A stretch of 64,000 nucleotides of DNA from DASVHS01 sp038244815 (GTDB taxonomy: Bacteria; Acidobacteriota; Thermoanaerobaculia; Gp7-AA8). The translations under genes and the position numbers were made by a program. The notes beneath the pieces were generated by a model. That model worked only from the letters and a program-made list of their open reading frames with translations, did no database searches and had not been told where the DNA came from. The DNA lies in assembly GCA_038244815.1 (NCBI GenBank), contig JBBRTB010000017.1, positions 1 to 64,000 on the forward strand, read 5' to 3'. Of the stretch, positions 42,503-50,832 are shown one piece after another (the stretch's first letter is position 1; every line of letters begins with the position of its first letter).

Positions 42503-43993
42503 ATGATAGCCGACGTCGTGCACACTCCATCCGTATCTCTGTGCGTGCAGGCAAGAACCCCGCGATGGGCGGTGGTGGCCGTCCTTATCCTGGCCGCCGC
42601 TCTCCGCTTCAACCACATCGCCCGGTGGTCACTGAACAACGACGAGATCGCCGAAGTCACGTGGTCAGCGCAATCCTTTCACGACATGCTCGCCGAAGTG
42701 AGGCAGGATGCCGTGCACCCGCCGCTCGACTACTTCGTCCACTTCGCCATCGTGCGAATGCACGGACCGGAATGGCTCGATCGGCTTCCCGCGGCAATCT
42801 TCGGCATTGGGACGGTCGGGTTGATCATGCTCCTGGCCTCGATGTGGAGCGGGCCGGTGGCCGCGGTGGCTGCCGGACTCCTGGCCGCGCTGGCGCCGAC
42901 GCACGTCCGTTTCTCGCAGGAGGTGCGCCCGTACTCGATGGCGTTGTTCTTCGTCTGCGCGAGCCTGGCCGCGCTTGAGCTCTACGTGCGAGCGCGGGCG
43001 CAGGCGGCGGTTGGGAGGCCCGGGGCTCGAGGATCGAGGACGCGAACATGGGCGGCCATCTGGTTCGTCATGGTGTTTCTGGCGGGCTCGGCGCTCTACT
43101 TCGCCGGACTGGTGGCGGGCGCGGCGAGCGTGTTCCGGATCTTCGTGGGGAGGCGGGACGAGCTCAGGACGATCTGGCGGCGTCTGCCCCTCGTCATCGG
43201 CGCGTGGACGCTCCTCTACCTCCCCTGGTTATTCATCGTCATCGGCCTGGCCGGGCATCCGCCGGCCGCGAAGGCCGAAACGCTCAACCGGGTGTGGTGG
43301 ATCTACCGTGCCCAGACGTTTGCGACCGGCGACTGGCGATTCGAGCAGGTCAGTCTGGGCTCGTGGGCGTTCTGGCTATTCGTGGCGGCGGGAATCTTCA
43401 TGACGATCCGATTCCGGTCACTCGGCACCGCCGTGTTCTGGCTCGTGGGTGGGACGGCGCTCGAAGTGGCCGTGCTGCAGATCCATCCGCATTTCTCGAC
43501 GCCGCGCTATCTGATGCCGTCGTGGCCGCCGGCGTTCATTCTCGCCGGCGCCGCGTTCGAAGTGCTCTGGCGGAACGCGAAGGGGCGCGCGGTGGCGGCT
43601 TTCGTCATGCTGCTGTTCGCCGGCCATGCTGCGTTGACTCTCCAGGCGTACTTCCATGGAGCACGGTCGGAGTGGCGCCACATCGCCGAGTACGTTCACG
43701 AGCGTGCCGGGAGCGGGGAGACCGTGATCGTCGCCAACAACTGGGCCAGCCGCAACTTCTGGTTTTACTGGCGGCAGTTGCCGGCGCGACCGGATGTGGG
43801 TGTCATCCGGTTCGCCACCTCCCCGGAGCCGTGGGCGGGGCCGGTGTGGGTGGTGACCGGTCAGTGCTTTGCGCGAGCCGGGCTGGACAAGGGCGACGTC
43901 ATGGGTTACTGGCCGATGACCGAAGAGGCGCGCGTCTACTTCGTGCGGAACGGCGAGCAGTTGCCGATGAGCGAGGAGCTTTGCCCGGAGTGA
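42503..43993 (+). CDS. GT39-family membrane glycosyltransferase
   Basis: A 496-residue GT-C fold enzyme with about 11 helices. The first periplasmic loop has the DE pair LNNDEIAEVTWSAQSFHDML and HPPLDYFVHF, which matches dolichyl-phosphate-mannose/ArnT-like transferases using polyprenyl-phosphate sugars. The C-terminal soluble part starts near residue 390 (GSGETVIVANNW). Residues about 171-181 (GRPGARGSRTR) are encoded by a GC-rich stretch resembling the dispersed heptamers. It is head-to-head with the YfhO-type gene, so both probably serve envelope glycosylation. The start may be ATG 42503 or a GTG further in. Confidence 0.85.
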   Translation: MIADVVHTPSVSLCVQARTPRWAVVAVLILAAALRFNHIARWSLNNDEIAEVTWSAQSFHDMLAEVRQDAVHPPLDYFVHFAIVRMHGPEWLDRLPAAIFGIGTVGLIMLLASMWSGPVAAVAAGLLAALAPTHVRFSQEVRPYSMALFFVCASLAALELYVRARAQAAVGRPGARGSRTRTWAAIWFVMVFLAGSALYFAGLVAGAASVFRIFVGRRDELRTIWRRLPLVIGAWTLLYLPWLFIVIGLAGHPPAAKAETLNRVWWIYRAQTFATGDWRFEQVSLGSWAFWLFVAAGIFMTIRFRSLGTAVFWLVGGTALEVAVLQIHPHFSTPRYLMPSWPPAFILAGAAFEVLWRNAKGRAVAAFVMLLFAGHAALTLQAYFHGARSEWRHIAEYVHERAGSGETVIVANNWASRNFWFYWRQLPARPDVGVIRFATSPEPWAGPVWVVTGQCFARAGLDKGDVMGYWPMTEEARVYFVRNGEQLPMSEELCPE

Positions 43994-44533
43994 CTACCGC
44001 GACATCAGGATGACGGTCTTGTTGACGACCTGCGATGTGGTGACGTCGAAGTAGGGACGCTGAACCGTGACGCGAGGACGGTTCGGGCGCGGCACGATCT
44101 CGGCGGCCTTGTAGAAGCCGGTGGCCTTCGACACATCGGTCGACAAGTTCAGTTTCGGCAGCAACGGCACGATCGACTTGATGTCGGTGGCGAGATCGCC
44201 GGTCCGGTAGAAGGCCTTTGGCGGGACCGTACTCATGTTGTCCGTCGGTTCCGCCGCGACCTTGGAGTAGCCGTACGATTTCGCGTAGAACGTGGCCACG
44301 TCTTCGACCGATGCGTCGGTGTCATAGACGGCCACCGGCGGCGGCTCTTCGTTCGGTTTGATGAGCTTGAATGCCTGGCGGGTCGACTCGGTGATCTTTC
44401 CGAGGAATCGCGAGCCCGGGTAGATGACGAACGAGAACGACTCGGGCTCGCTGTTCTCGTCCTCTTTTTTGCAGCCGGCAATCGTCAGCAGGACGAGAAT
44501 GAGTGCTCCGCCGATCAGTCGAGACCTTGTCAC
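43994..44533 (-). CDS. Lipoprotein of unknown function
   Basis: A 179-residue protein with a lipoprotein signal (LIGGALILVLLTIAGC) followed by KKEDENSEPES. I chose GTG 44533 because GGAGGAA lies seven bases upstream. The mature part includes FVIYPGSRFLG, an alpha/beta stretch VAVYDTDASVEDVATFYAKS, and a C-terminal QRPYFDVTTSQVVNKTVILM. I recognise no family by name, though the layout resembles small acidobacterial lipoproteins with a helical sensor-like fold. It is the last gene of the queC operon and its stop abuts the stop of the GT39 gene. Confidence 0.7.
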   Translation of the reverse strand: MTRSRLIGGALILVLLTIAGCKKEDENSEPESFSFVIYPGSRFLGKITESTRQAFKLIKPNEEPPPVAVYDTDASVEDVATFYAKSYGYSKVAAEPTDNMSTVPPKAFYRTGDLATDIKSIVPLLPKLNLSTDVSKATGFYKAAEIVPRPNRPRVTVQRPYFDVTTSQVVNKTVILMSR

Positions 44534-44571
44534 CTGGGGATTCCTCCGTAAAAAAATCGCGCGCGACCATA

Positions 44572-44913
44572 TCATACGGAGCCGGCGGCACTTCCGTCGG
44601 GGATGCCGAGAAACGCGTGCACGGTCTGCCCGACGGTTTCCTGGAAGCGCTCCGAGTACGACTTGATCGCGGCGGACGGCTCGTCGAGGAAGATCCGCTC
44701 CACGCGAAACAGCGGCACGAACATGGTGACGAGATCGAGATTCACTTCTTCGTTGCGCGCGATCTGGTGAATCCAGTCGTCGAACGCGTCGAGATTGATG
44801 GCGCGAACGGTCACACCGGCCGGCGAAAGCGCCGTCAACACGCCGAAGAACTTCTCCTTCGGATTGACGAGGTTCACGATGACGAGCGACGAGCGCTCGA
44901 AGCCTTCGATCAT
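44572..44913 (-). CDS. Uncharacterised 113-residue protein
   Basis: A cytoplasmic protein, no signal or membrane segment. The N-terminal half is strand-rich (SSLVIVNLVNPKEKFFGVL, GVTVRAINLDAFDDWI) and suggests a small beta-barrel of the Sm or SH3 type. The C-terminal half is helical (SYSERFQETVGQTVHAF). It overlaps mce by four bases, so translation is coupled. A role in RNA or metabolite binding is possible but unsupported. Confidence 0.65.
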   Translation of the reverse strand: MIEGFERSSLVIVNLVNPKEKFFGVLTALSPAGVTVRAINLDAFDDWIHQIARNEEVNLDLVTMFVPLFRVERIFLDEPSAAIKSYSERFQETVGQTVHAFLGIPDGSAAGSV

Positions 44914-45308
44914 TTGATCTTCTCGCTCAGCTCGATGAGCACGCCCTTGCCGGCGGCCGGATGCAGGAAGGCCACCCGGCAGCCGTGCGCACCCGGAACG
45001 GGCGCCTCGTTGATCAGCCGGTAGCCCTCGCTCTTCAGACGCTCCAGTTGCTGTTCGATGTCGTCGACACGAAAGCAGATGTGGTGGATGCCCTCGCCGC
45101 GCTTCTCGATGTACTTCGCCACGGGCGAATCGGCCGACAGGGGCTCCAGCAGCTCGATGTTGGCCTCACCGGCGGAAAGGAACGCCGTTCTGACGCCCTG
45201 CGTCGTCACGTCTTCGACATGGTCGACCGTCAGTCCGAGCGCCTCGTAGATCTTCGCCTGCTCGATCGAGCGAACGGCGATACCGATGTGGTCGAGGACG
45301 GGTTTCAT
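44910..45308 (-). CDS. mce: Methylmalonyl-CoA epimerase
   Basis: A 132-residue glyoxalase/VOC-fold enzyme. The metal-binding residues lie in LDHIGIAVRSIEQA (His), ANIELLEPL (Glu), and GIHHICFRVDDIEQQL (His), with the last Glu in VLIELSEK. It interconverts the two methylmalonyl-CoA isomers, linking propionate breakdown to succinyl-CoA. The mutase genes are not in the window. It lies between queE and a hypothetical gene in one operon, an unusual pairing with queuosine genes. The start MKPVLDH at 45308 fits better than MQMKPV two codons earlier. Confidence 0.92.
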   Translation of the reverse strand: MKPVLDHIGIAVRSIEQAKIYEALGLTVDHVEDVTTQGVRTAFLSAGEANIELLEPLSADSPVAKYIEKRGEGIHHICFRVDDIEQQLERLKSEGYRLINEAPVPGAHGCRVAFLHPAAGKGVLIELSEKIK

Positions 45309-45336
45309 CTGCATGAGTGTATGACGGACGAGCGCC

Positions 45337-45969
45337 CTACACCCCGTGCACGTCCGCGCCCCAGATATGCTTGTGTAGTTGGGTCTGGAAGCGCGCCGGG
45401 ACGTGGTCGGCGAGCATCCACTCCGCCAGCGCCTTCATGTCCATCTCTCCCCATACCGGGGACAGCAGCACGGTCCAGCGGTCGAGCCGCTTGTCCGCGA
45501 TGACGTTCTTCGCCCACTCGTAGTCGGCGCGGTCCGCGATCACGAACTTCACCTCGTCATGCGGACGGAGCTCCTCGATGTTCTCCCATCGATTCTTTCC
45601 GGCTTCGCCCGAGCCCGGACACTTCACATCCAGGATGATCTTCGCGCGCCGGTCGACCGGCCTGATGTCGATCGAGCCGGAGGTTTCGATCAGCACCTCG
45701 AATCCGTCATCGCAGAGACGGCGGATGAGGTCGAAAGCCTCCTCCTGCGCGAGCGGCTCGCCGCCGGTGATCTCGACGAGCTTCGTGCCGAAACTCTTCA
45801 CGCGGGCCACCACCTCGTCGAGCGAGAACCGTTCGCCCCCGGTGAACGTGTACTCTGAGTCGCACCAGCGGCAGCGGAGGTTGCAGCCGGTCAGGCGCAC
45901 GAAGACGCACGGCCGTCCGGCGTGCGACGACTCTCCCTGAATGGAGTGAAAAATCTCGGTGATCCGCAT
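45337..45969 (-). CDS. queE: 7-carboxy-7-deazaguanine synthase
   Basis: A 210-residue radical SAM enzyme in preQ0/queuosine synthesis. The iron-sulfur motif CNLRCRWC lies near residue 29 within RLTGCNLRCRWCDSEYTF, preceded by EIFHSIQGESSHAGRP as in the family. VEITGGEPLAQ is the SAM-binding GGE motif. It converts 6-carboxy-tetrahydropterin to CDG, which QueC then turns into preQ0. It starts five bases after queC on the same strand, so the two steps are co-expressed. queD and queF are not in the window. Confidence 0.95.
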   Translation of the reverse strand: MRITEIFHSIQGESSHAGRPCVFVRLTGCNLRCRWCDSEYTFTGGERFSLDEVVARVKSFGTKLVEITGGEPLAQEEAFDLIRRLCDDGFEVLIETSGSIDIRPVDRRAKIILDVKCPGSGEAGKNRWENIEELRPHDEVKFVIADRADYEWAKNVIADKRLDRWTVLLSPVWGEMDMKALAEWMLADHVPARFQTQLHKHIWGADVHGV

Positions 45970-45973
45970 CGGG

Positions 45974-46684
45974 TCAGGCCTCGGGCCTCGGGCCTCGGGC
46001 CTCGGAATCGCTAACGTAGAGCGTGGGATCGGTCACTCCCGCTTCGGCGAAGCCGCGGCGGCGGATGATGCAGGAGTCGCAGTGACCGCAGGCCCGGCCT
46101 TCGCTGTCCGGGTCGTAGCATGAATGCGTCAACGTGTAGTCGACGCCGAGGTCGATGCCGCGCCGGATGATGGCGGCCTTGGTTAGCTCGATCAGCGGTG
46201 CCACGATCCGCGGCTCCCGCTTCTCGATTCCGCTGCGCGTGCCGTTGAGGATCACCTGCTGGAACGCGTCGATGAATGCGGGGCGGCAGTCGGGGTAGCC
46301 GCTGTAATCGACCGCGTTCACGCCGATCCAGATCTCCTGCGCTTCGCGCGCCTCCGCGAATCCGAGAGCCAGGGCCAGAAAGATGGTGTTGCGCGCGGGA
46401 ACGTACGTGACCGGAATGCCTGCCGCTCCCTCGGCGTCCTTCGGCACTTCCATCTCGCTCGTGAGCGCGCTGGCGCCGAACACGCGAAGGTTCAGGGGAT
46501 AGATCACGTGCTCTTCGACGCCGATCGATGCGGCGACGCGGCGGGAGGCGGCCACTTCGATCTGGTGCCGCTGGCCGTAAGCGAACGAGAGGGCGTGGCA
46601 GACGCGGCCGTCGTGCCTGGCCATGGCCAGGATCGTCGCGGAATCGAGTCCGCCGCTCAGCAGAACGACCGCGCGTGTCGTCAT
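45974..46684 (-). CDS. queC: 7-cyano-7-deazaguanine synthase
   Basis: A 236-residue ATP-dependent enzyme forming preQ0 from CDG and ammonia. The PP-loop is LLSGGLDSATILAMA near residue 8. The zinc cluster reads THSCYDPDSEGRACGHCDSC near 190-210. The C-terminal residues SEARGPRPEA are encoded by CCTCGGG repeat units, and its stop codon lies at the end of that array, so the natural tail seems to have been replaced or extended. It diverges from pdp across 74 bases. No preQ1 riboswitch-like structure was evident. Confidence 0.94.
   Translation of the reverse strand: MTTRAVVLLSGGLDSATILAMARHDGRVCHALSFAYGQRHQIEVAASRRVAASIGVEEHVIYPLNLRVFGASALTSEMEVPKDAEGAAGIPVTYVPARNTIFLALALGFAEAREAQEIWIGVNAVDYSGYPDCRPAFIDAFQQVILNGTRSGIEKREPRIVAPLIELTKAAIIRRGIDLGVDYTLTHSCYDPDSEGRACGHCDSCIIRRRGFAEAGVTDPTLYVSDSEARGPRPEA
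45976..46006. repeat. CCTCGGG heptamer array at the end of queC
   Basis: Three to four CCTCGGG units, perfect apart from the ends, cover the last ten codons of queC up to its stop and reach to within seven bases of queE. It is the same heptamer as at 13149 and, reversed, at 7913. Confidence 0.9.
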
Positions 46685-46758
46685 TCGGGCGCGATCGTAG
46701 CAGGTGAGTCTGGACCAAGCGCTTCTGTCGAAGCCAGCGGATCTACAATGCCCCGCCT

Positions 46759-48072
46759 ATGACTGAGTTCAGTGCCTACGAGATCCTGAATCGTAAGCGT
46801 CGCGGCGCGCCTCTCGAGGCGCGTGAGATCGAGACGTTCATCGATCGCTACACGCGCGGCGAGACCCCCGACTATCAGATGAGTGCGCTGCTGATGGCCA
46901 TCGCCATCAACGGGATGACCGCGGCGGAGATGGCTACGCTCACACAGTCGATGCTCCGTTCCGGCGAGCAGTGGCACCTTCGCGACCAGTACGACTTCTT
47001 CGCGGACAAGCATTCCACCGGCGGCGTCGGCGACAAGGTCTCGCTCGTGCTCTCCCCATGGGTGGCCGCATGCGGCATCAGGATCGGCATGCTGTCGGGC
47101 CGGGGGCTGGGACACACCGGCGGAACGCTCGACAAACTGGAAGCGATCCCGCGCTTCAACGCCCGGCTGTCGCGCAAGGAGTTCGAGCATGCCATCGAGG
47201 AGGTGCTCTGCGTCATCTCCACGTCGACCGAGGGGATTGCGCCGGCGGACAAGAAGATCTATGCACTGCGCGACGTCACCGGCACGGTGGAGTCGCTGCC
47301 TCTCATCACCGCGTCGATCATGTCGAAGAAGCTGGCCATGGGCGCGTCGGCCCTGATCCTCGACGTGAAGACGGGCAGCGGCGCGTTCATGCGCAACTAT
47401 CAGGATTCGAAAGCGCTCGCTCAGAGTCTCATCGCCGCCGCGGAAGGCTCGGGGACGCGCGTGGAGGCACTCATCACCGACATGGATCGCCCGCTCGGCG
47501 TCGCCGCGGGAAACGCCAACGAGATCGTCGAGACCATCGAGGTACTGAAGGGTCACGGCCCGGCGGACGTCGAGGACGTGACTCGCGCTCAGGCCGAGCG
47601 GTTGCTGGTCATGTCCGGCAAATTCGACGAGAAGTCGGCCCGGGCGAAGCTCGAGGAGACGCTGCGCTCAGGGGCCGCGCTGGCGCAGGCGCGCAAGTGG
47701 ATCGCCGCGCAGGGGGGAGACGCGGAAATCGTCGACGACTACAAACGGCTTCCGCAGCCGCGCCAGACGATCGAGGTCCGCGCGCCGCGCAGCGGCTTCA
47801 TCACCTCGATGGATACGTATCAGGCCGGCATGCTCACCGTCGATCTCGGCGCCGGACGCAAGAAGGCAGACGACCAGATCGATTACGCCGCGGGGATCCT
47901 GTTCGACCGAAAGACGGGCGATGAAGTGCGCAGCGGAGACGTGATCGCACGCATCCAGCTCGGGAAAGCGGAGCGCGACGCCGAGGAGCTGAGACGGCGC
48001 TACTTGTCGTTCCTGGAGATCGGCGACACGAAGCCGGAGCCGCGTCTGCTCGTGCACGAGCTCCTGCACTGA
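46759..48072 (+). CDS. pdp: Pyrimidine-nucleoside phosphorylase
   Basis: A 437-residue enzyme that splits thymidine, uridine or deoxyuridine with phosphate. The phosphate/nucleoside site shows FADKHSTGGVGDKVSLVLSP, MLSGRGLGHTGGTLDKLEAI, MSKKLAMGASALILDVKTGSGAF, and a C-terminal domain beginning RQTIEVRAPRSGFI. The family covers both DeoA and Pdp, and the KHSTGG-GDK form alone does not fix specificity. It precedes deoB on the same strand, giving the route from nucleosides to pentose phosphates. The two are split by a 470-base block of repeats. Confidence 0.93.
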   Translation: MTEFSAYEILNRKRRGAPLEAREIETFIDRYTRGETPDYQMSALLMAIAINGMTAAEMATLTQSMLRSGEQWHLRDQYDFFADKHSTGGVGDKVSLVLSPWVAACGIRIGMLSGRGLGHTGGTLDKLEAIPRFNARLSRKEFEHAIEEVLCVISTSTEGIAPADKKIYALRDVTGTVESLPLITASIMSKKLAMGASALILDVKTGSGAFMRNYQDSKALAQSLIAAAEGSGTRVEALITDMDRPLGVAAGNANEIVETIEVLKGHGPADVEDVTRAQAERLLVMSGKFDEKSARAKLEETLRSGAALAQARKWIAAQGGDAEIVDDYKRLPQPRQTIEVRAPRSGFITSMDTYQAGMLTVDLGAGRKKADDQIDYAAGILFDRKTGDEVRSGDVIARIQLGKAERDAEELRRRYLSFLEIGDTKPEPRLLVHELLH

Positions 48073-48080
48073 GACGTTCC

Positions 48081-48180
48081 CGTCATTCCGAGCCGCGAAG
48101 ACGGCGAGGAATCCGGGCGGGGGGCAAAGCGAACTCTCCACCGCCCAGATTCCTCGCGCTCTGCGGCGCTCGGAATGACT
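48081..48180. repeat. Palindromic dispersed element, full copy (100 bp)
   Basis: The left end CGTCATTCCGAG and the right end GCTCGGAATGAC are inverted. The centre has GGAATCCGGGCGGGGGG opposite CCGCCCAGATTCC, with GCAAAGCGAACTCTCCA as spacer. It starts eight bases after the pdp stop codon. Confidence 0.92.
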
Positions 48181-48190
48181 CGCAGCCGGC

Positions 48191-48500
48191 CAGCGGGGAA
48201 GGACACCACGACCGGTCATTGGGAATGGCACTCATCGTCGAGCATGAACATCTGCGCTGAGACGTCCCCGTCAGGAATCCGGGCGGGGGGCAAAGCGAAC
48301 TCTCCACCGCCCAGATTCCTCGCGCTCTGCGGCGCTCGGAATGACTCGCAGCCGGCTAACGGGGACGGACACCACGACCGGTCATTGGGAATGGCACTCA
48401 TCGTCGAGCATGAACATCTGCGCTGAAACGTCCTCGTCAGGAATCCGGGCGGGGGACTCCACCACCCGGATTCCTCGCGCTCTGCGGCGCTCGGAATGCC
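48191..48500. repeat. 166-bp tandem duplication carrying deoB fragments and truncated palindromes
   Basis: GGACACCACGACCGGTCATT recurs at 48201 and 48367, a 166-bp period. Each unit contains a stretch matching deoB codons around 48772-48827, then about 20 unrelated bases, then a palindromic element missing its left end (from 48269 and from 48435). Together with the full element before it, this accounts for nearly all of the gap between pdp and deoB. No intact gene lies here. Confidence 0.88.
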
Positions 48501-48542
48501 GTCACCAAGGCAAGGGACGGGCGTCGGTTATGATCGAGACCG

Positions 48543-49721
48543 ATGCCCGGTCAACGCGCCATCGTCATCGTCTGTGATTCTCTGGGTGTGGGAGAGTTGC
48601 CCGACGCCCGCGAATTCGGCGACGAAGGGTCGAACACACTCGGCCACATTCTCCGCGACCAGAACCCGAGCCTTCCCACACTGTCGCGCCTCGGGCTGCT
48701 GCATACGCTGCCGCGGCCGGCCACGTCCGTGAGGCCGGAGAGCGCGTGGGGACGAATGGCCGAAGTGAGCGCGGGGAAGGACACCACGACCGGTCATTGG
48801 GAGATGATGGGCCTCATCGTCGAGCATCCCTTCCGGACCTATCCGGACGGATTCCCGCCCGGGATCATCGCCGAGTACGAGCGTCGCATCGGCCGCAAGA
48901 CCCTCGGAAACAAGGCGGCCTCGGGAACGGTGATTCTCGACGAGCTCGGCGAAGAGCACATGCGCACGGGCTCGCCGATCGTTTACACGTCGGCCGATTC
49001 GGTGTTCCAGGTGGCCGGGCATGAAGAAGTGATCCCGGTCGACGAGCTCTGGCGCATCTGCTCGATGGCGCGCGAGCTGATGCGCGGCGAGCACAACATC
49101 GGCCGGATCATCGCCCGCCCCTTCGTCGGAACGGGCAGAGGTCATTTCAAGCGCACGGCCAATCGCAAGGACTTCACGGTGACGCCGACGGGGGAGACCG
49201 CGGTCTCCCGGATCACGGAGTCGGGAAGACACGTCATCGGTCTGGGAAAGATCGCCGACATCTTCGACCGCGTCGGCATCGGTACGGAGATCCGCACGGA
49301 ATCGAATTCGGATGGGATGAGCAAGACGACGGATCTCGTCCGCTCTTCTGATGCCGACTTCATCTTCACGAATCTCGTCGACTTCGACTCGAAGTACGGA
49401 CATCGCAACGACGCCGCCGGCTACGCAAAGGCGCTGGAGACGTTCGACGGCGAGCTGGCCGCGCTGCTGACCGCGCTTCGCAACGATGACCTCCTGTTCA
49501 TCACCGCCGATCACGGCTGTGACCCCACGGACGTCTCCACCGATCACACCCGCGAGTACGTTCCGCTGCTCGTGACCGGACCCGCCATTCGCGGCGACAG
49601 GCCGCTGGGCACGCGCCCGACGTTCGCCGACCTCGGTGCCACGATCTGCGACTATCTCGGCGTCTCCGCCGACGGACTCTCTGGAACTACAGTTCTGCCA
49701 CAGCTAGGAGTTGACCGATGA
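48543..49721 (+). CDS. deoB: Phosphopentomutase
   Basis: A 392-residue alkaline-phosphatase-superfamily mutase that interconverts (deoxy)ribose 1- and 5-phosphates. Metal-site blocks are IVCDSLGVGELPDA at the start, SAGKDTTTGHWEMMGLIVEH with the phosphothreonine TTTGHWE near residue 82, GRGHFKRTANRKDF, DFDSKYGHRND and ITADHGCDPT. It follows pdp in the nucleoside-degradation route. The TTTGHWE segment exists in two extra, broken copies just upstream. It overlaps the next gene by four bases. Confidence 0.94.
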   Translation: MPGQRAIVIVCDSLGVGELPDAREFGDEGSNTLGHILRDQNPSLPTLSRLGLLHTLPRPATSVRPESAWGRMAEVSAGKDTTTGHWEMMGLIVEHPFRTYPDGFPPGIIAEYERRIGRKTLGNKAASGTVILDELGEEHMRTGSPIVYTSADSVFQVAGHEEVIPVDELWRICSMARELMRGEHNIGRIIARPFVGTGRGHFKRTANRKDFTVTPTGETAVSRITESGRHVIGLGKIADIFDRVGIGTEIRTESNSDGMSKTTDLVRSSDADFIFTNLVDFDSKYGHRNDAAGYAKALETFDGELAALLTALRNDDLLFITADHGCDPTDVSTDHTREYVPLLVTGPAIRGDRPLGTRPTFADLGATICDYLGVSADGLSGTTVLPQLGVDR

Positions 49722-50671
49722 AACGAATCCTTCCCCTCGCCGCGCTCGCATTCGCGGCAACGTTGACGGCCGCGGATGTGCCGGTGCAGCAGGTCGCGGA
49801 CGACGCCCGGGTCGTCGACCGGGTCGCGCAGGCGGCCAAACGCGATCTGCCGCAGGACCTCCTGAAACGGATCCTGACGGAGGACATCGAGTCCCTTCGC
49901 GGGAAGCGCGCGGACGGTTCGTACCAGTACGCCAGCTACGAGCGCCTGGAGTCCTCCCGTACCGATCACGAATACTCCATCAACCCGAAAAAGAACGATC
50001 CTCTCGAGCATGTGGAGATGAAGGGATCATTCGTCTACCGGCTGATCGTCGAGTCGCCGTCGCGGCGCCTGCTGGTGGCGAGGAATCGACGCGTCTACAT
50101 CGACCATGTCGAGATCGAATACGTTCCGATGAACTCGCCGGCGACACAGCGGCAGTCGGTGAAAGTCGAAGAGTGGCTGGAGCCGGGCCAGACCAGACCG
50201 ATCGATTTTCCCGACGTGGCCCGCCAGGCCACCGTTCGCGTCTTCGCCAGAGCAGACGAGAAAGCGGGATACGGAAACATCACGCTCACGCTGATCACGG
50301 CGCGCGTGGTCGATAACGCGGACAGTCCTTATGCCGATGCCGTGGCCACCGCGAAGGCGGTGATCCGGGCAGTCGACAACTCGGACATTCCGTCGATCCG
50401 CTCGATGTCCGCGCGGATGTACGCCGACCTCGAACAGAAGATCGCGCCGGCCGCCACGTCGCCGAACGCGGTGGCAGCGAGCGTCACGCCGCCGGCTCCG
50501 GCGGCTGCCACGGTCGACGTCCATGGCTCACCTGCCTTGGAATCTACAGGTGGTGACGAAATCTATAAGGAGCTCCGGACTGTTGAAGACTTATTGACGG
50601 GTACTGAGGCAGAAAAGCGCGAAGGAATGGACCGGTTGCATCAACTCCTGCGCCGGTTGCGCTCGCAGTGA
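49718..50671 (+). CDS. Exported protein of unknown function
   Basis: A 317-residue protein with a signal peptide (MKRILPLAALAFAATLTAA). The middle (about 95-210) is strand-rich (GSFVYRLIVESPSRRLLVA, RVYIDHVEIEYVPMN, ATVRVFARADEKAGYGNITL). A Pro/Ala linker follows at 250-270 (TSPNAVAASVTPPAPAAATV), then a C-terminal helix with many charges (KRE..MDRLHQLLRRLRS). I recognise no family. Translation is coupled to deoB by an ATGA overlap, though the exported location makes a direct metabolic link doubtful. Confidence 0.7.
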   Translation: MKRILPLAALAFAATLTAADVPVQQVADDARVVDRVAQAAKRDLPQDLLKRILTEDIESLRGKRADGSYQYASYERLESSRTDHEYSINPKKNDPLEHVEMKGSFVYRLIVESPSRRLLVARNRRVYIDHVEIEYVPMNSPATQRQSVKVEEWLEPGQTRPIDFPDVARQATVRVFARADEKAGYGNITLTLITARVVDNADSPYADAVATAKAVIRAVDNSDIPSIRSMSARMYADLEQKIAPAATSPNAVAASVTPPAPAAATVDVHGSPALESTGGDEIYKELRTVEDLLTGTEAEKREGMDRLHQLLRRLRSQ

Positions 50672-50732
50672 ACCATCAGAAGATGCGGGACTTCGCCGTG
50701 ATCCAGCTCACGGGGAGAGGGCGTCTTCTGAG

Positions 50733-50747
50733 TCTGACGGAGTCAGA
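50733..50747. promoter_or_regulatory. Possible operator upstream of carD
   Basis: TCTGAC-GGA-GTCAGA is a perfect 6-bp inverted repeat with a 3-bp spacer, ending nine bases before the carD -35 box. Its position suits binding by a dimeric regulator. No other copy was noticed in the window. Confidence 0.4.
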
Positions 50748-50756
50748 TTCCGAGGT

Positions 50757-50785
50757 TTGACCCTGCCGAAACCGTAGCGTAGAAT
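50757..50785 (+). promoter_or_regulatory. Sigma-70-type promoter of carD
   Basis: The -35 box TTGACC (50757-50762) and the -10 box TAGAAT (50780-50785) are separated by exactly 17 bases, close to the housekeeping consensus. Start of transcription would fall near 50792, leaving a leader of about 40 bases with AAAGGAGC before the TTG start. It is the clearest promoter in the window. Confidence 0.78.
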
Positions 50786-50832
50786 GCCGCTCCCTCAGTT
50801 GTAGCCTGTCGATTTCCGAAAGGAGCTTCGAT

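Noticed and set aside
48191..48415. Small genes in the duplicated block between pdp and deoB
   Set aside because: The frames (MTRSRPAGKDTTTGHWEWHS and similar) are translations of repeat and deoB-fragment DNA, without ribosome sites.
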